A DNA stretch of 10,993 bases from assembly GCA_015223015.1 (NCBI GenBank), contig JADFWK010000016.1:1-10993 (forward strand), written 5' to 3'. The notes beneath the pieces are model-generated. The model was not told the origin of the DNA and ran no database searches. It saw only the letters and a program-made list of their open reading frames with translations. Source of the stretch: Pseudomonadota bacterium. GTDB lineage: Bacteria; Desulfobacterota; DSM-4660; Desulfatiglandales; B25-G16. Below, one piece after another: positions 1 to 6,552 of the stretch. Position numbers and translations under genes: made by a program. The stretch's first letter is position 1. Every line of letters begins with the position of its first letter.

Positions 1-113
1 TTAGAATCATAGGCTCCATCTATATAAACCATTTTGAAACGCCTGCCCGCCATGCAAGCAAGGCGAGGCGGGCGGGCCCACTCATTCAAACTATGTGGGG
101 CATAATCCAAAAA
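1..113 (-). pseudogene. Possible sliver of a DDE transposase running off the left edge
   Basis: Reading leftwards from position 32, the frame encodes MVYIDGAYDS and then leaves the window. The D-G-A-Y-D-S string resembles the region around the second catalytic Asp in IS4/IS5-type DDE transposases. The frame stays open back to about position 113, but that part is not recognisable protein and includes the GC-rich hairpin at 41-77. A complete N-terminus could not fit before psd, so if this is a transposase it is truncated. Ten residues are weak evidence; a chance match is possible. Confidence 0.2.
41..77 (+). repeat. GC-rich inverted repeat (hairpin)
   Basis: GCCTGCCCGCC (41-51) pairs with GGCGGGCGGGC (67-77), giving an 11-bp stem with one G-T wobble and a 15-nt loop. 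No T-run follows on either strand, so it is not a classical intrinsic terminator. It is far richer in GC than its surroundings. It looks like a REP-type intergenic palindrome; this is an inference. Confidence 0.55.
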
Positions 114-160
114 AAAGACACCCATACCCTGGACTTTGACGTTACCCTGCATATGTCATA

Positions 161-189
161 TTGACAAATACCTAAATTTGTATTAAACG
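161..189 (+). promoter_or_regulatory. Candidate promoter for the psd-pssA-rsmD-coaD-ihfA run
   Basis: A perfect -35 hexamer TTGACA lies at 161-166. At the usual 17-nt spacing the -10 position (184-189) reads TAAACG, which is weak; the better-looking TATTAA at 181-186 is only 14 nt away. It sits about 40 nt before the psd start. The -35 is convincing by itself, the full promoter is not. Confidence 0.35.
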
Positions 190-227
190 CTAGTGAGAAA
201 TAAGATCAAATTTTCCAGGGACTTATA

Positions 228-887
228 TTGGAAGCAAAAAGGATAGACAATAAACTACCGATTGCCCGGGAGGGAATTCCTTTCATACTTATTGGAATAG
301 GATTGACTTGTGTCTTTCTCATCCTAGATCTGCTGGTCCTGGCCATTCCTTTTGCTGTGCTAACCTTTTTCACCATCTTTTTTTTCCGCGACCCACAGAG
401 AAACCTGGTGAATAGCGAAAAGGCAGTTTTCACGCCGGCAGATGGCAAGATAATAGCAATAGAGAAACTTACTAGCGGAGACAATCGTTTTAATGGTACC
501 GCGATAAAGTTAAGCATCTTCATGTCGCTCTTTAATGCCCATATTAACCGGATCCCTGTTGGAGGGAGGATTAGCCAACTAATCTATCATCCCGGCAAAT
601 TCTTTCCGGCCAATTTGGATAAGGCCTCTGCCTATAACGAGAATAATATGGTACTGTTAGAAACAGACAACAGGGAAAAGATTGTACTCGTTCAGGTCGC
701 TGGTCTCATTGCCCGCAGGATCGTGTGTTGGGTGAAAGCGGGAGATTATGTAAAAACTGGCCAGAGATTTGGTCTCATTAGGTTCGGCTCACGACTCGAG
801 GTGTATCTTCCGCCTGATAGCACAATCACCGTTCGGAAAGGGGAAAAAGTCAAAGCCGGTCAGACAATTATAGGGTACCTTCGTTAG
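228..887 (+). CDS. psd: Phosphatidylserine decarboxylase proenzyme (short, membrane-bound type)
   Basis: Decarboxylates phosphatidylserine to phosphatidylethanolamine at the inner membrane, using a pyruvoyl group made by self-cleavage. The 219-residue length fits the short PSD subfamily. Two hydrophobic helices cover about residues 17-53 and end in FFFRDPQR. PADG (70-73) and NAHINRIP (103-110, H104) are the conserved Asp and His regions. The cleavage site is G187-S188 in RFGSRLEVYLP, where Ser188 becomes the pyruvoyl group of the small alpha chain. The start is TTG at 228, supported by AGGGA at 217-221 with 6-nt spacing. The next gene, pssA, makes its substrate and begins 1 nt after the psd stop, so the two are surely co-translated. 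No key residue appears to be missing. Confidence 0.95.
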   Translation: MEAKRIDNKLPIAREGIPFILIGIGLTCVFLILDLLVLAIPFAVLTFFTIFFFRDPQRNLVNSEKAVFTPADGKIIAIEKLTSGDNRFNGTAIKLSIFMSLFNAHINRIPVGGRISQLIYHPGKFFPANLDKASAYNENNMVLLETDNREKIVLVQVAGLIARRIVCWVKAGDYVKTGQRFGLIRFGSRLEVYLPPDSTITVRKGEKVKAGQTIIGYLR

Positions 888-888
888 A

Positions 889-1689
889 GTGAAAACGAAA
901 AACAGATCAAAAAAAAGAAATAAAAAGGGAATCTACATCCTCCCTAATCTGTTTACCTCCTGCAGCCTCTTTGGAGGATTTTATGCCATAATCGCTGCTA
1001 CGCAGGCACGATATGACGCTGCAGCAATTGCCATCCTTATCTCTTTCATACTCGATGGATTGGATGGGAAAATTGCCCGCTTTACTAATACAACGAGTCA
1101 ATTTGGTATCGAGTATGACTCTCTGGCTGATCTGGTTGCTTTCGGTGTGGCACCTGGATTACTGATTTTTGAGTGGGCCTTAAAACCATTTGGGAGATTT
1201 GGCTGGCTGGCCGTATTTCTGTACATTATCTGCGGTGCCTTGAGGCTTGCTCGATTCAATGTTCAAAAAGGCAACATCGAATCTCAGCACTTCAAAGGCT
1301 TACCAATACCCGGAGCAGGTATCTTGATTGCCACCGCCGTTCTTTTCAGTAATTCCTTGGGAGGGCTGAATGAAAATCTACACATTTTGATCATAATCAC
1401 GATTTACCTCTTATCATTCCTCATGGTAAGCACGATCGACTATTTGAGTTTCAAAGAGGTTGAGCTTTTGAAGAAAAAGCCCTTTAATGTCCTGGTAGCG
1501 TTTATCCTTGTTTTTGTTGTTGTGGCTTATAAGCCTGCTTTGATGTTGTTCCTTTTTTCTTCCGTGTATATTCTTTCTGGCCCTGCACTAAAGCTTTATC
1601 ATATCCTTCGTGGAGAGGCAAAAAGGCCGAGTCCTTTGATCGCTTCCTCATCAAAAAGTAGTGAGGAGAGTTTAGAAAGCAAATCATGA
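889..1689 (+). CDS. pssA: CDP-diacylglycerol-serine O-phosphatidyltransferase
   Basis: Transfers a phosphatidyl group from CDP-diacylglycerol to L-serine, making phosphatidylserine for Psd. The CDP-alcohol phosphatidyltransferase signature is complete: DG at 59-60, AR at 63-64, G73, D77 and D81, the Asp residues that bind metal and substrate. Several hydrophobic segments follow (about 85-120, 140-185, 200-235), consistent with an integral inner-membrane enzyme. The N-terminus is strongly basic and the last 30 or so residues form a Ser-rich hydrophilic tail. The start is GTG at 889, one base after the psd stop. The stop overlaps the rsmD start (ATGA at 1686-1689). At 266 residues it fits the Gram-positive/delta-proteobacterial PssA type rather than the unrelated phospholipase-D-like E. 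coli enzyme. Confidence 0.95.
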   Translation: MKTKNRSKKRNKKGIYILPNLFTSCSLFGGFYAIIAATQARYDAAAIAILISFILDGLDGKIARFTNTTSQFGIEYDSLADLVAFGVAPGLLIFEWALKPFGRFGWLAVFLYIICGALRLARFNVQKGNIESQHFKGLPIPGAGILIATAVLFSNSLGGLNENLHILIIITIYLLSFLMVSTIDYLSFKEVELLKKKPFNVLVAFILVFVVVAYKPALMLFLFSSVYILSGPALKLYHILRGEAKRPSPLIASSSKSSEESLESKS

Positions 1690-2261
1690 GAGTAACAGGC
1701 GGTATGGTAAAGGGCCACCGGCTGATAAAGATTAAGGGGCCTCATATCAGACCTACCGCAGATATGGTACGGAATTCTATCTTCAACATTCTGGGCCAGA
1801 CACTCACTGGTGTTACTGTATTGGACCTTTTTGCCGGCACAGGGAGCCTGGGGATAGAATGCCTTAGCAGGGGGGCCAAAAGGGCCGTGTTCATAGATAA
1901 CTCACGGCGGGCTCTTGCCATAATTAAGAAAAACCTCACCATCTGTGGGCTTGAGGAGCTTTCCATGGTTGTTAGAGAGCAATTGCCTAAGGGTTTGAGT
2001 AGAATCAGAAATCTCGGATGCGGTCAATTCGATCTGGTCTTTATTGATCCTCCTTACGGGAAGGGATATATTGAACCTACCATGAACAAACTCGTTGAGA
2101 GCGTTCTGTTGACGCATGACGCCATGGTAGTGGCAGAATCATCAACCAGCGCCAACGATCCTTTACCATGTAAGATCCCTTATTTTCGACTTCAACAAAC
2201 CCGATCTTACGGATCCACGGTAATAGGTTTTTACTCTAGTCATGGGGGCATCGTAACGTGA
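1686..2261 (+). CDS. rsmD: 16S rRNA (guanine(966)-N2)-methyltransferase
   Basis: SAM-dependent Rossmann-fold methyltransferase that modifies G966 of 16S rRNA during small-subunit assembly in the cytoplasm. The N-terminal pattern VTGGMVKGHRL and IRPTADMVRNSIFNIL (about 3-36) is typical of RsmD. The SAM-binding motif I is LDLFAGTGSLGIE (46-58) and the catalytic motif IV is DPPY (121-124). The length of 191 residues is normal. The position usually occupied by Glu in the RsmD pattern vrEalFn is Asn30 here, a mild deviation. It overlaps pssA by 4 nt and coaD by 4 nt (GTGA at 2258-2261), so translation is probably coupled on both sides. The rsmD-coaD pair is widely conserved in bacteria, which supports the call. 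Confidence 0.93.
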   Translation: MRVTGGMVKGHRLIKIKGPHIRPTADMVRNSIFNILGQTLTGVTVLDLFAGTGSLGIECLSRGAKRAVFIDNSRRALAIIKKNLTICGLEELSMVVREQLPKGLSRIRNLGCGQFDLVFIDPPYGKGYIEPTMNKLVESVLLTHDAMVVAESSTSANDPLPCKIPYFRLQQTRSYGSTVIGFYSSHGGIVT

Positions 2262-2746
2262 AGAATATGGCAATTTATCCAGGCTCCTTCGATCCTATAA
2301 CCAATGGCCATCTCAGTATTCTGCGAAGGGCGCTGACGATATTCGACTCTGTCACCATCGCCGTATCCGCTAATACAATGAAAAATACCCTTTTTACTTT
2401 GGAAGAGAGGATGGAATTGATCAGAGAATCAACCAAAAACGATAAAAAGGTCTTTGTTGACTCCTTTCATGGCTTGCTGGTTGATTACGTGAAGCGCAAA
2501 GAGACCAATGTCATTTTGAGAGGAATGAGGGCCCTCTCAGACTTTGAATATGAGTTTCAGATGTCCCTAATGAATAGAAAGTTGAGAAGAAATATCCAAA
2601 CGATCTTCATGATGACTGATTACAAATGGCTCTATACTAGTTCTACCATAATTAAGGAGGCAGCTAGTTATGGGGGAGCCATCAAGGGTCTCGTGCCTGA
2701 CATTGTCTGTCAGAGGTTAAAAGAAAAGTATGGTTACAAATCATAA
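2258..2746 (+). CDS. coaD: Phosphopantetheine adenylyltransferase
   Basis: Transfers AMP from ATP to 4'-phosphopantetheine to give dephospho-CoA, the penultimate step of CoA synthesis; in the cell it is a soluble hexamer. The nucleotidyltransferase motif is PGSFDPITNGH (8-18), with the TxGH signature at 15-18. RGMRALSDFEYEFQ is the substrate-binding region, and SSTIIKE corresponds to the C-terminal phosphate-binding motif. The 162-residue length is typical. The start is GTG at 2258, overlapping the rsmD stop and preceded by a G-run at 2244-2248; an ATG at 2267 would give a protein only three residues shorter and cannot be excluded. A CoA gene next to CoA-thioester catabolism genes is probably coincidence. 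Confidence 0.95.
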   Translation: MKNMAIYPGSFDPITNGHLSILRRALTIFDSVTIAVSANTMKNTLFTLEERMELIRESTKNDKKVFVDSFHGLLVDYVKRKETNVILRGMRALSDFEYEFQMSLMNRKLRRNIQTIFMMTDYKWLYTSSTIIKEAASYGGAIKGLVPDIVCQRLKEKYGYKS

Positions 2747-2757
2747 GTCTGAAACCG

Positions 2758-2766
2758 AAGGAGGGG
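2758..2766 (+). promoter_or_regulatory. Strong ribosome binding site of ihfA
   Basis: AAGGAGGGG lies 6 nt before the ATG at 2773. It is the strongest Shine-Dalgarno site in the left block. The other genes there start by overlap or close coupling, so this one suggests high, independent translation of the DNA-binding protein. Confidence 0.75.
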
Positions 2767-2772
2767 CAGTAT

Positions 2773-3060
2773 ATGACATTAACGAAAGAAAAGATTACAG
2801 ATGGTGTTTACAATCAAGTGGGTCTTAGTAAAGGCCAATCCAGAAGGGTTGTAGAGAATCTGTTAGAAATCATAAAGCAAACTTTAGAAAGAGGAGAAGA
2901 TCTCCTCGTCAGTGGGTTCGGAAAATTCGTTGTGAAAAACAAGGCTGCTCGACGGGGCAGAAACCCTCAGACCAAAGAAGACCTCCGGCTAAAGGCGCGA
3001 AGAGTTGTTGTTTTTAGAACCTCTGGGGTTCTCAGGAGAAAAATCAATCATAAGGCCTAA
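2773..3060 (+). CDS. ihfA: Integration host factor alpha-like DNA-bending protein
   Basis: Small basic protein (95 residues) of the HU/IHF family; dimers bend DNA in the nucleoid and at promoters. It starts MTLTKEKITDGVYNQVGLSK, matching the N-terminus of IHF-alpha (MALTKAEM...). The beta-arm region carries SGFGKF (47-52) and GRNPQTKED; RNP is the arm-tip motif that intercalates DNA, with the Pro present. The following LKARRVVVFRTS also matches IHF-alpha better than HU. It lies 26 nt after coaD with its own strong ribosome binding site. Its TAA stop (3058-3060) overlaps the stop of the convergent rlpA gene. An HU-type role cannot be ruled out, but IHF-alpha is the better fit. Confidence 0.88.
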   Translation: MTLTKEKITDGVYNQVGLSKGQSRRVVENLLEIIKQTLERGEDLLVSGFGKFVVKNKAARRGRNPQTKEDLRLKARRVVVFRTSGVLRRKINHKA

Positions 3061-3821
3061 AGCGCCACAACAAAGGTCTCCGAAAATCCAAGATATTCCA
3101 ATCTCGTGACTATATTGCCTGCTTCAGTCATATTTTCAGAGAGAGAAACCCTGACCCGATAAAGGGTTCTTGTGGGATATGGTTCATACGGTGTCATGGT
3201 AACGTGATCAAAAATAACCCTGAGCCGGCCTGCCACACGTTCTGCATTTTCTCTCTTTTCAAAGGCGCCAACCTGTACGGTAAATTTTCCTCTGTTAAAA
3301 TCCTTTGCCTCCACTAGCGTTTTCTGGGTATTACCCGATTTGATCTTGCCAACCTCCCGTGACAAGGCGATCAAATGTACCCGTGCCGTTCCAGGACCAA
3401 TCAATCCTATCTCTCTTGCAGCGCTATAAGAAAGGTCAATAATCCTCTGTTTAACAAAAGGGCCCCGATCGTTAATCTTGACTACTAGCTCTTTTGAATT
3501 CGATAGATTTTTCACCTTTACATACGTTCCAAAGGGTAACGTTTTGTGAGCAGCAGTCATAGCATACATATTGTAGATCTCACCGCTGGAGGTCTTGTTT
3601 TGATGAAACTTCTTCCCATACCAGGAAGCAATACCTACCTGGACAAACCCTTCTTCGCTGGGCAGAGGGTAGTATGCTACCCCGTTTACTATATACGGTT
3701 TCGTTGTCGCTGGGAGCACGAGAGCCGGTTTTGCATACCCGGTTGTTGGTATCCGCCTCTTGCTCTCAGTACAGCCAAATACAGCTAAAATGATAACAAG
3801 CGCAACCAAAAATCTCTTCAT
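3057..3821 (-). CDS. rlpA: RlpA-like septal ring lytic transglycosylase lipoprotein with SPOR domain
   Basis: Outer-membrane lipoprotein expected to cleave denuded peptidoglycan glycans at the division site. The start chosen is ATG at 3821 because it gives a clean lipoprotein signal, MKRFLVALVIILAVFGC, with lipid-modified Cys17; Phe at position -2 is slightly unusual. A start at 3926 keeps the frame open but adds 35 residues with no signal peptide. The double-psi beta-barrel covers about residues 60-151, with E81, H92 and D118 (in NDRGPF) at the positions needed for RlpA activity. The C-terminal SPOR domain (about 178-254, beginning GKFTVQVGAFE) binds septal peptidoglycan. GGAAGG 12 nt upstream is a modest ribosome binding site. 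It is convergent with ihfA and 203 nt downstream of dch, with which it shares no function. Confidence 0.92.
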   Translation of the reverse strand: MKRFLVALVIILAVFGCTESKRRIPTTGYAKPALVLPATTKPYIVNGVAYYPLPSEEGFVQVGIASWYGKKFHQNKTSSGEIYNMYAMTAAHKTLPFGTYVKVKNLSNSKELVVKINDRGPFVKQRIIDLSYSAAREIGLIGPGTARVHLIALSREVGKIKSGNTQKTLVEAKDFNRGKFTVQVGAFEKRENAERVAGRLRVIFDHVTMTPYEPYPTRTLYRVRVSLSENMTEAGNIVTRLEYLGFSETFVVAL

Positions 3822-4024
3822 GCCCTGAGTACACCTTCCGGATTCACGTCTTTTTTCTTGTAGTGTGTTTAATCCACAGCCACCTTTGAAAAGTGATAGC
3901 TTAATTGGACCCTGGCCAAAAGCCACAGTTAATTGTTACTTGGCACCAGATAATGGTTATGAAGACATCTAGGGTGAGCTTACCTTATAAATTCCTAAAT
4001 CTTTAAGAGAAAAAATGGCTTCAA

Positions 4025-4789
4025 TCAACAGTTCTTCCACTCAGGGCTCCTCTTTTCCAAGAACGCCTTCAGTCCTTCCTGAGCATCTGTTGTTTTCATC
4101 AATTCATTGAGATAGATATCTTCTATAGCCTTGAGTGACGGTTCAAAATCGTCCATCAGACCAGCCTTGATCGTTTTTTTGGTAATCCTTATGACCTCAG
4201 CACTCAGAGGAAGATAGGGCCTTACAAAGCTACCAGTTTCTTGAGATAAATCGCCTTTCGCAACGGTTTTATTTATGAGACCCATCCCCAAAGCCTCCTG
4301 CGCAGAGATAATGCGCCCTGAGAGGATCAAATCCATAGCTGCCTTTCTTCCAATGATCCTCGGCATTATCTGGGCCGCAATGGGCGGCAGTACCCCTACC
4401 TGGATCTCTGGCTGGCCGAATTTCGCTGTGTCGTCTGCAATCACCAGATCACAAAAGATCGCCACCTCACATCCACCACCTAAGCACGATCCATACACAG
4501 AGGCCACGGTCACCGCACCTAATCTATCCATCAACCGGAACATACCATGGAAGCTGTCGATCATCTTTGGTGCCAGATCACCCGTATGTTCCGCCACGTC
4601 AACACCTGCCGAAAAACACTTCCCCTCTGCATTAAATAGCACTACCTTGAGATCCTTTTTCTTTACCCACTCCCTCAGTGTTTCATTGATTTCATCCATC
4701 ATCTCAATGTTCAAGACATTAACAGGAGGTCTCCGTAATGTTATGGTGCCGAGTCCTCCGTCAATTTGCACGCCAATATGCTTCATCAT
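4025..4789 (-). CDS. dch: Cyclohexa-1,5-diene-1-carbonyl-CoA hydratase
   Basis: Crotonase-family enzyme that adds water to cyclohexa-1,5-diene-1-carbonyl-CoA, the product of benzoyl-CoA reductase, giving 6-hydroxycyclohex-1-ene-1-carbonyl-CoA (BamR in Geobacter). The oxyanion-hole segments are CFSAGVDV (58-65) and CLGGGCE (102-108). E108 and E128 (in GQPEIQVGV) match the two catalytic Glu positions of enoyl-CoA hydratases. The PPIAA stretch after VGV and the neighbouring bamA and had genes favour Dch over a general enoyl-CoA hydratase; the family is seen directly, the substrate is inferred from context. Two ATGs open the gene; the second (4786) lies at better spacing (6 nt against 3 nt) from GGAG at 4793-4796. 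The gene seems to have its own promoter and is cut off from bamA by a terminator. Confidence 0.88.
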   Translation of the reverse strand: MMKHIGVQIDGGLGTITLRRPPVNVLNIEMMDEINETLREWVKKKDLKVVLFNAEGKCFSAGVDVAEHTGDLAPKMIDSFHGMFRLMDRLGAVTVASVYGSCLGGGCEVAIFCDLVIADDTAKFGQPEIQVGVLPPIAAQIMPRIIGRKAAMDLILSGRIISAQEALGMGLINKTVAKGDLSQETGSFVRPYLPLSAEVIRITKKTIKAGLMDDFEPSLKAIEDIYLNELMKTTDAQEGLKAFLEKRSPEWKNC

Positions 4790-4880
4790 CTTCTCCTTTC
4801 TCTTGAAAATTCTGTTCCCTTAACTTGGCTGATCAGACCACCCCTTTCTAATTGCCCAACTATAGGTAGAAACCTATTAT

Positions 4881-4909
4881 CTTATACTCGAAATTCAAGC
4901 CCCGATCAA
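4881..4909 (-). promoter_or_regulatory. Candidate sigma-70 promoter of dch
   Basis: On the minus strand TTGATC (4909-4904) and TATAAG (4886-4881) are separated by exactly 17 nt. The site lies downstream of the bamA terminator and about 90 nt before the dch start, giving a leader of roughly 85 nt. The -10 continues as TATAAGATAAT, so the exact hexamer could shift. It is supported by position and spacing only. Confidence 0.5.
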
Positions 4910-4955
4910 CTCTCTATTCAAATACCGCTCTCGTGTCAGGCTGCCACTGATCATA

Positions 4956-4995
4956 AAAGAAAAAATCCAGAAGTCTCCCTCTGGATTTTTTCTTT
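4956..4995 (-). terminator. Symmetrical intrinsic terminator between bamA and dch
   Basis: AAAGAAAAAATCCAG (4956-4970) is perfectly complementary to CTGGATTTTTTCTTT (4981-4995): a 15-bp stem with a 10-nt loop. The A-run and T-run make it work in either direction. It begins 26 nt after the bamA stop, so on the minus strand it should end the bamA transcript before dch. The GC part of the stem is short (four pairs), so termination may be incomplete. Confidence 0.8.
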
Positions 4996-5020
4996 CACAT
5001 TGCTATGGCTTGTTTCTTAT

Positions 5021-6157
5021 TTATTTCTGGGGCTTTCCAAGGACAGCCTCAGCCATTTCATCGTCAAAGACCTGAACATCAGCCAGAGCCTTACGATACT
5101 TGATAAAGTCTATGGTCCTCTGTCCTGTTATCTTTTGGGTATTGAAGGCACTAAACCCAATAAACGCCTCTGCGTTCATGTTTGCAGCCAGCCAGTAGAT
5201 TTGACTGCTCTTATTGAGATCCCAGAAATACTTCTTTTTCCCTCTGATGCTCTCTATGGTGTTCATGAGGCAGATGAAGGTGGTATTGGTGAGAGTCCAC
5301 GCCATCCTATCAATAAATCCATCCAAAAGGCTCCAATCGGTCTTGAGGGCTTTCACTTGCTCATTGCCAGCTTTGTAGTCCGCTCCCGTCTTGAACTCAC
5401 CATAGACAATCTCGCCATTTTCCACATATTTATCGGTGATCACACGGGGATCTCGAACCCATTCACCCTTATCGTTTTTCTTAATCGGGATGGCTTTGGT
5501 AACCAGGCCCATCCGCTCCATCTTGGCGGCACTCCACATCTCATTAGCAGTCGCCTGCCACATGGCCTGCTCCATACTCAGATTCCAGGGCAGAAAATCG
5601 GTAGATCCTCCTGTTGGGGTCGAACCATGTCTGGTTCCAGCCTGTCCAAAGGCGCCGGTATCGGCGGCCACCGTGAAATCACATGCTTGGCCGATCTCCT
5701 GACCCCCAGCAATCCTCAGTCCGTTACAACGGCAAATAACCGGCTTGCGCGCCTTGAGAATAGCATCCACCATCCCCGAGAAAAGGTCCATATATTGCGC
5801 ATACTCCAGAGGTCTCTTGGAATAATACTCTGCATATTCCTTTGTATTACCTCCAGTGCAAAAGGCTCTATCTCCGGCGCCCGTAAAGATGATAGCCATT
5901 ACATCTCGTTCCATGGATGCCTTATGCATCCCTGCAATCACTCCCTTGACCATTTGCGTGGTATATGAGTTAAATTGACCGGGGTTATTAAGGGTGACCC
6001 AGGCCGTAAATAACCCATCAACCTTTTCCCCGGTATCGGGATTAACCAGGGGTTTTTTCTCATACCCTGTGCACGGCGGCTCAGTGCCAAAGTGTTCATT
6101 TCCATAAATCTGATGGTCTTTTACTTCGTTGTCCCTTACCAACCAATCTAATGCCAT
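5021..6157 (-). CDS. bamA: 6-oxocyclohex-1-ene-1-carbonyl-CoA hydrolase (ring-opening)
   Basis: Key ring-cleaving enzyme of anaerobic aromatic degradation: it adds water to 6-oxocyclohex-1-ene-1-carbonyl-CoA and hydrolyses the C-C bond, giving 3-hydroxypimeloyl-CoA. It belongs to the crotonase superfamily but is longer (378 residues) than Dch-type members, as expected for BamA/Oah. Seen in the sequence: the N-terminal extension LDWLVRDNEVKDHQIYG, oxyanion-hole segments CTGGNTKEYAEY (100-111) and LRIAGGQE (147-154), and the characteristic GQAGTRHGSTPTGGSTDF (171-188), a family-conserved stretch. GGGAGG with 7-nt spacing precedes the ATG at 6157. A terminator follows its stop. BamA is widely used as a marker gene for anaerobic degradation of monoaromatics, so this is the firmest metabolic call in the window. 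Confidence 0.96.
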   Translation of the reverse strand: MALDWLVRDNEVKDHQIYGNEHFGTEPPCTGYEKKPLVNPDTGEKVDGLFTAWVTLNNPGQFNSYTTQMVKGVIAGMHKASMERDVMAIIFTGAGDRAFCTGGNTKEYAEYYSKRPLEYAQYMDLFSGMVDAILKARKPVICRCNGLRIAGGQEIGQACDFTVAADTGAFGQAGTRHGSTPTGGSTDFLPWNLSMEQAMWQATANEMWSAAKMERMGLVTKAIPIKKNDKGEWVRDPRVITDKYVENGEIVYGEFKTGADYKAGNEQVKALKTDWSLLDGFIDRMAWTLTNTTFICLMNTIESIRGKKKYFWDLNKSSQIYWLAANMNAEAFIGFSAFNTQKITGQRTIDFIKYRKALADVQVFDDEMAEAVLGKPQK

Positions 6158-6290
6158 AATTCTTCCTCCCTTTAATAAGATTAAAGTTAATTTATGTTAC
6201 TAACCCGGATAAGCCGGAACCAAAAAATTTGCCACAAAGACAGAAATACACAAAGGATATATTTACGATTCTTTCTTCGGGGCTTGGTGT

Positions 6291-6321
6291 CCCTGGCCCA
6301 GACCCCTGGCCCAGGCCTGGC
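6291..6321 (+). repeat. GC-rich CCTGGCCCAG direct repeat, with an inverted copy at 10742-10759
   Basis: CCTGGCCCAG occurs at 6292-6301 and 6305-6314. The longer form CCCTGGCCCAGGCCTGGC (6304-6321) is found again as the reverse complement at 10742-10759 with a single difference (17 of 18). This points to a dispersed intergenic element rather than chance. Confidence 0.6.
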
Positions 6322-6389
6322 TTTGAAAGAGTGGGTTTATATCTATGGATACCGTAATCTTTACAAAGCATGATAATGTTCCTTTGTCG

Positions 6390-6406
6390 TCGCGCCAGGG
6401 CAGGCT
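6390..6406 (+). repeat. 17-bp direct repeat, copy 1
   Basis: TCGCGCCAGGGCAGGCT occurs here and at 6479-6495, 89 bp apart, with different flanks on both sides. Its core GCGCCAGGGC is present a third time, inverted, at 10663-10672. Confidence 0.65.
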
Positions 6407-6478
6407 GGCATGCAATGATTAGCTATATTATATAACATAAATAGATACTATAGAGAGACACAATATATGCCAAGTAGC

Positions 6479-6495
6479 TCGCGCCAGGGCAGGCT
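6479..6495 (+). repeat. 17-bp direct repeat, copy 2
   Basis: Identical to 6390-6406. It lies next to the hairpin at 6498-6524 and about 58 nt beyond the had stop. Confidence 0.65.
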
Positions 6496-6497
6496 TA

Positions 6498-6524
6498 GTG
6501 GCAAGGAAATTTGCCTTCTGCCAC
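6498..6524 (-). repeat. Hairpin downstream of had
   Basis: GTGGCA (6498-6503) pairs with TGCCAC (6519-6524); AGG (6504-6506) and CCT (6514-6516) can extend the stem after a 2-nt bulge. It begins about 29 nt after the had stop. On the minus strand no T-run follows, so it may protect the mRNA end or be a weak or factor-dependent terminator. Confidence 0.4.
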
Positions 6525-6552
6525 AAAAAGAATGAAATCTATTTCTAAAATA

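Larger units (their letters stand above)
6158..6552. other. 395-nt gap between had and bamA, rich in short repeats
   Basis: No credible gene on either strand. It holds two copies of CCTGGCCCAG, two copies of a 17-bp GCGCCAGGGC element, and a hairpin just after had. Near bamA there is an A/T-rich stretch with the string GCCACAAAGACAG (6230-6242). The bamA promoter probably lies here: TTGGTT (-35-like) and TAACAT (-10-like) with 18-nt spacing on the minus strand, around 6195-6225, is the best I see and it is weak. Confidence 0.6.

Noticed and set aside
3822..3926. Longer N-terminus for rlpA starting at 3926
   Set aside because: It would bury a clear lipoprotein signal peptide 35 residues inside the protein; the ATG at 3821 gives a normal export signal.
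4938..4950. CTGCCACTG near 4941-4949 as part of a cobalamin riboswitch
   Set aside because: Only a short partial likeness to a B12 box; it lies at the bamA-dch junction, far from the B12-binding gene, with no surrounding structure.
4766..5968. A 400-codon open frame on the plus strand, opposite bamA and the start of dch
   Set aside because: It is antisense to bamA, which has full family motifs. Its product has no recognisable domain and it crosses the terminator hairpin at 4956-4995. The length reflects codon bias of the opposite gene.
6182..6240. CCGGATAAGCCGG before bamA as a regulator operator
   Set aside because: It is only a 4-bp CCGG repeat around a 5-nt centre and cannot be told from chance.
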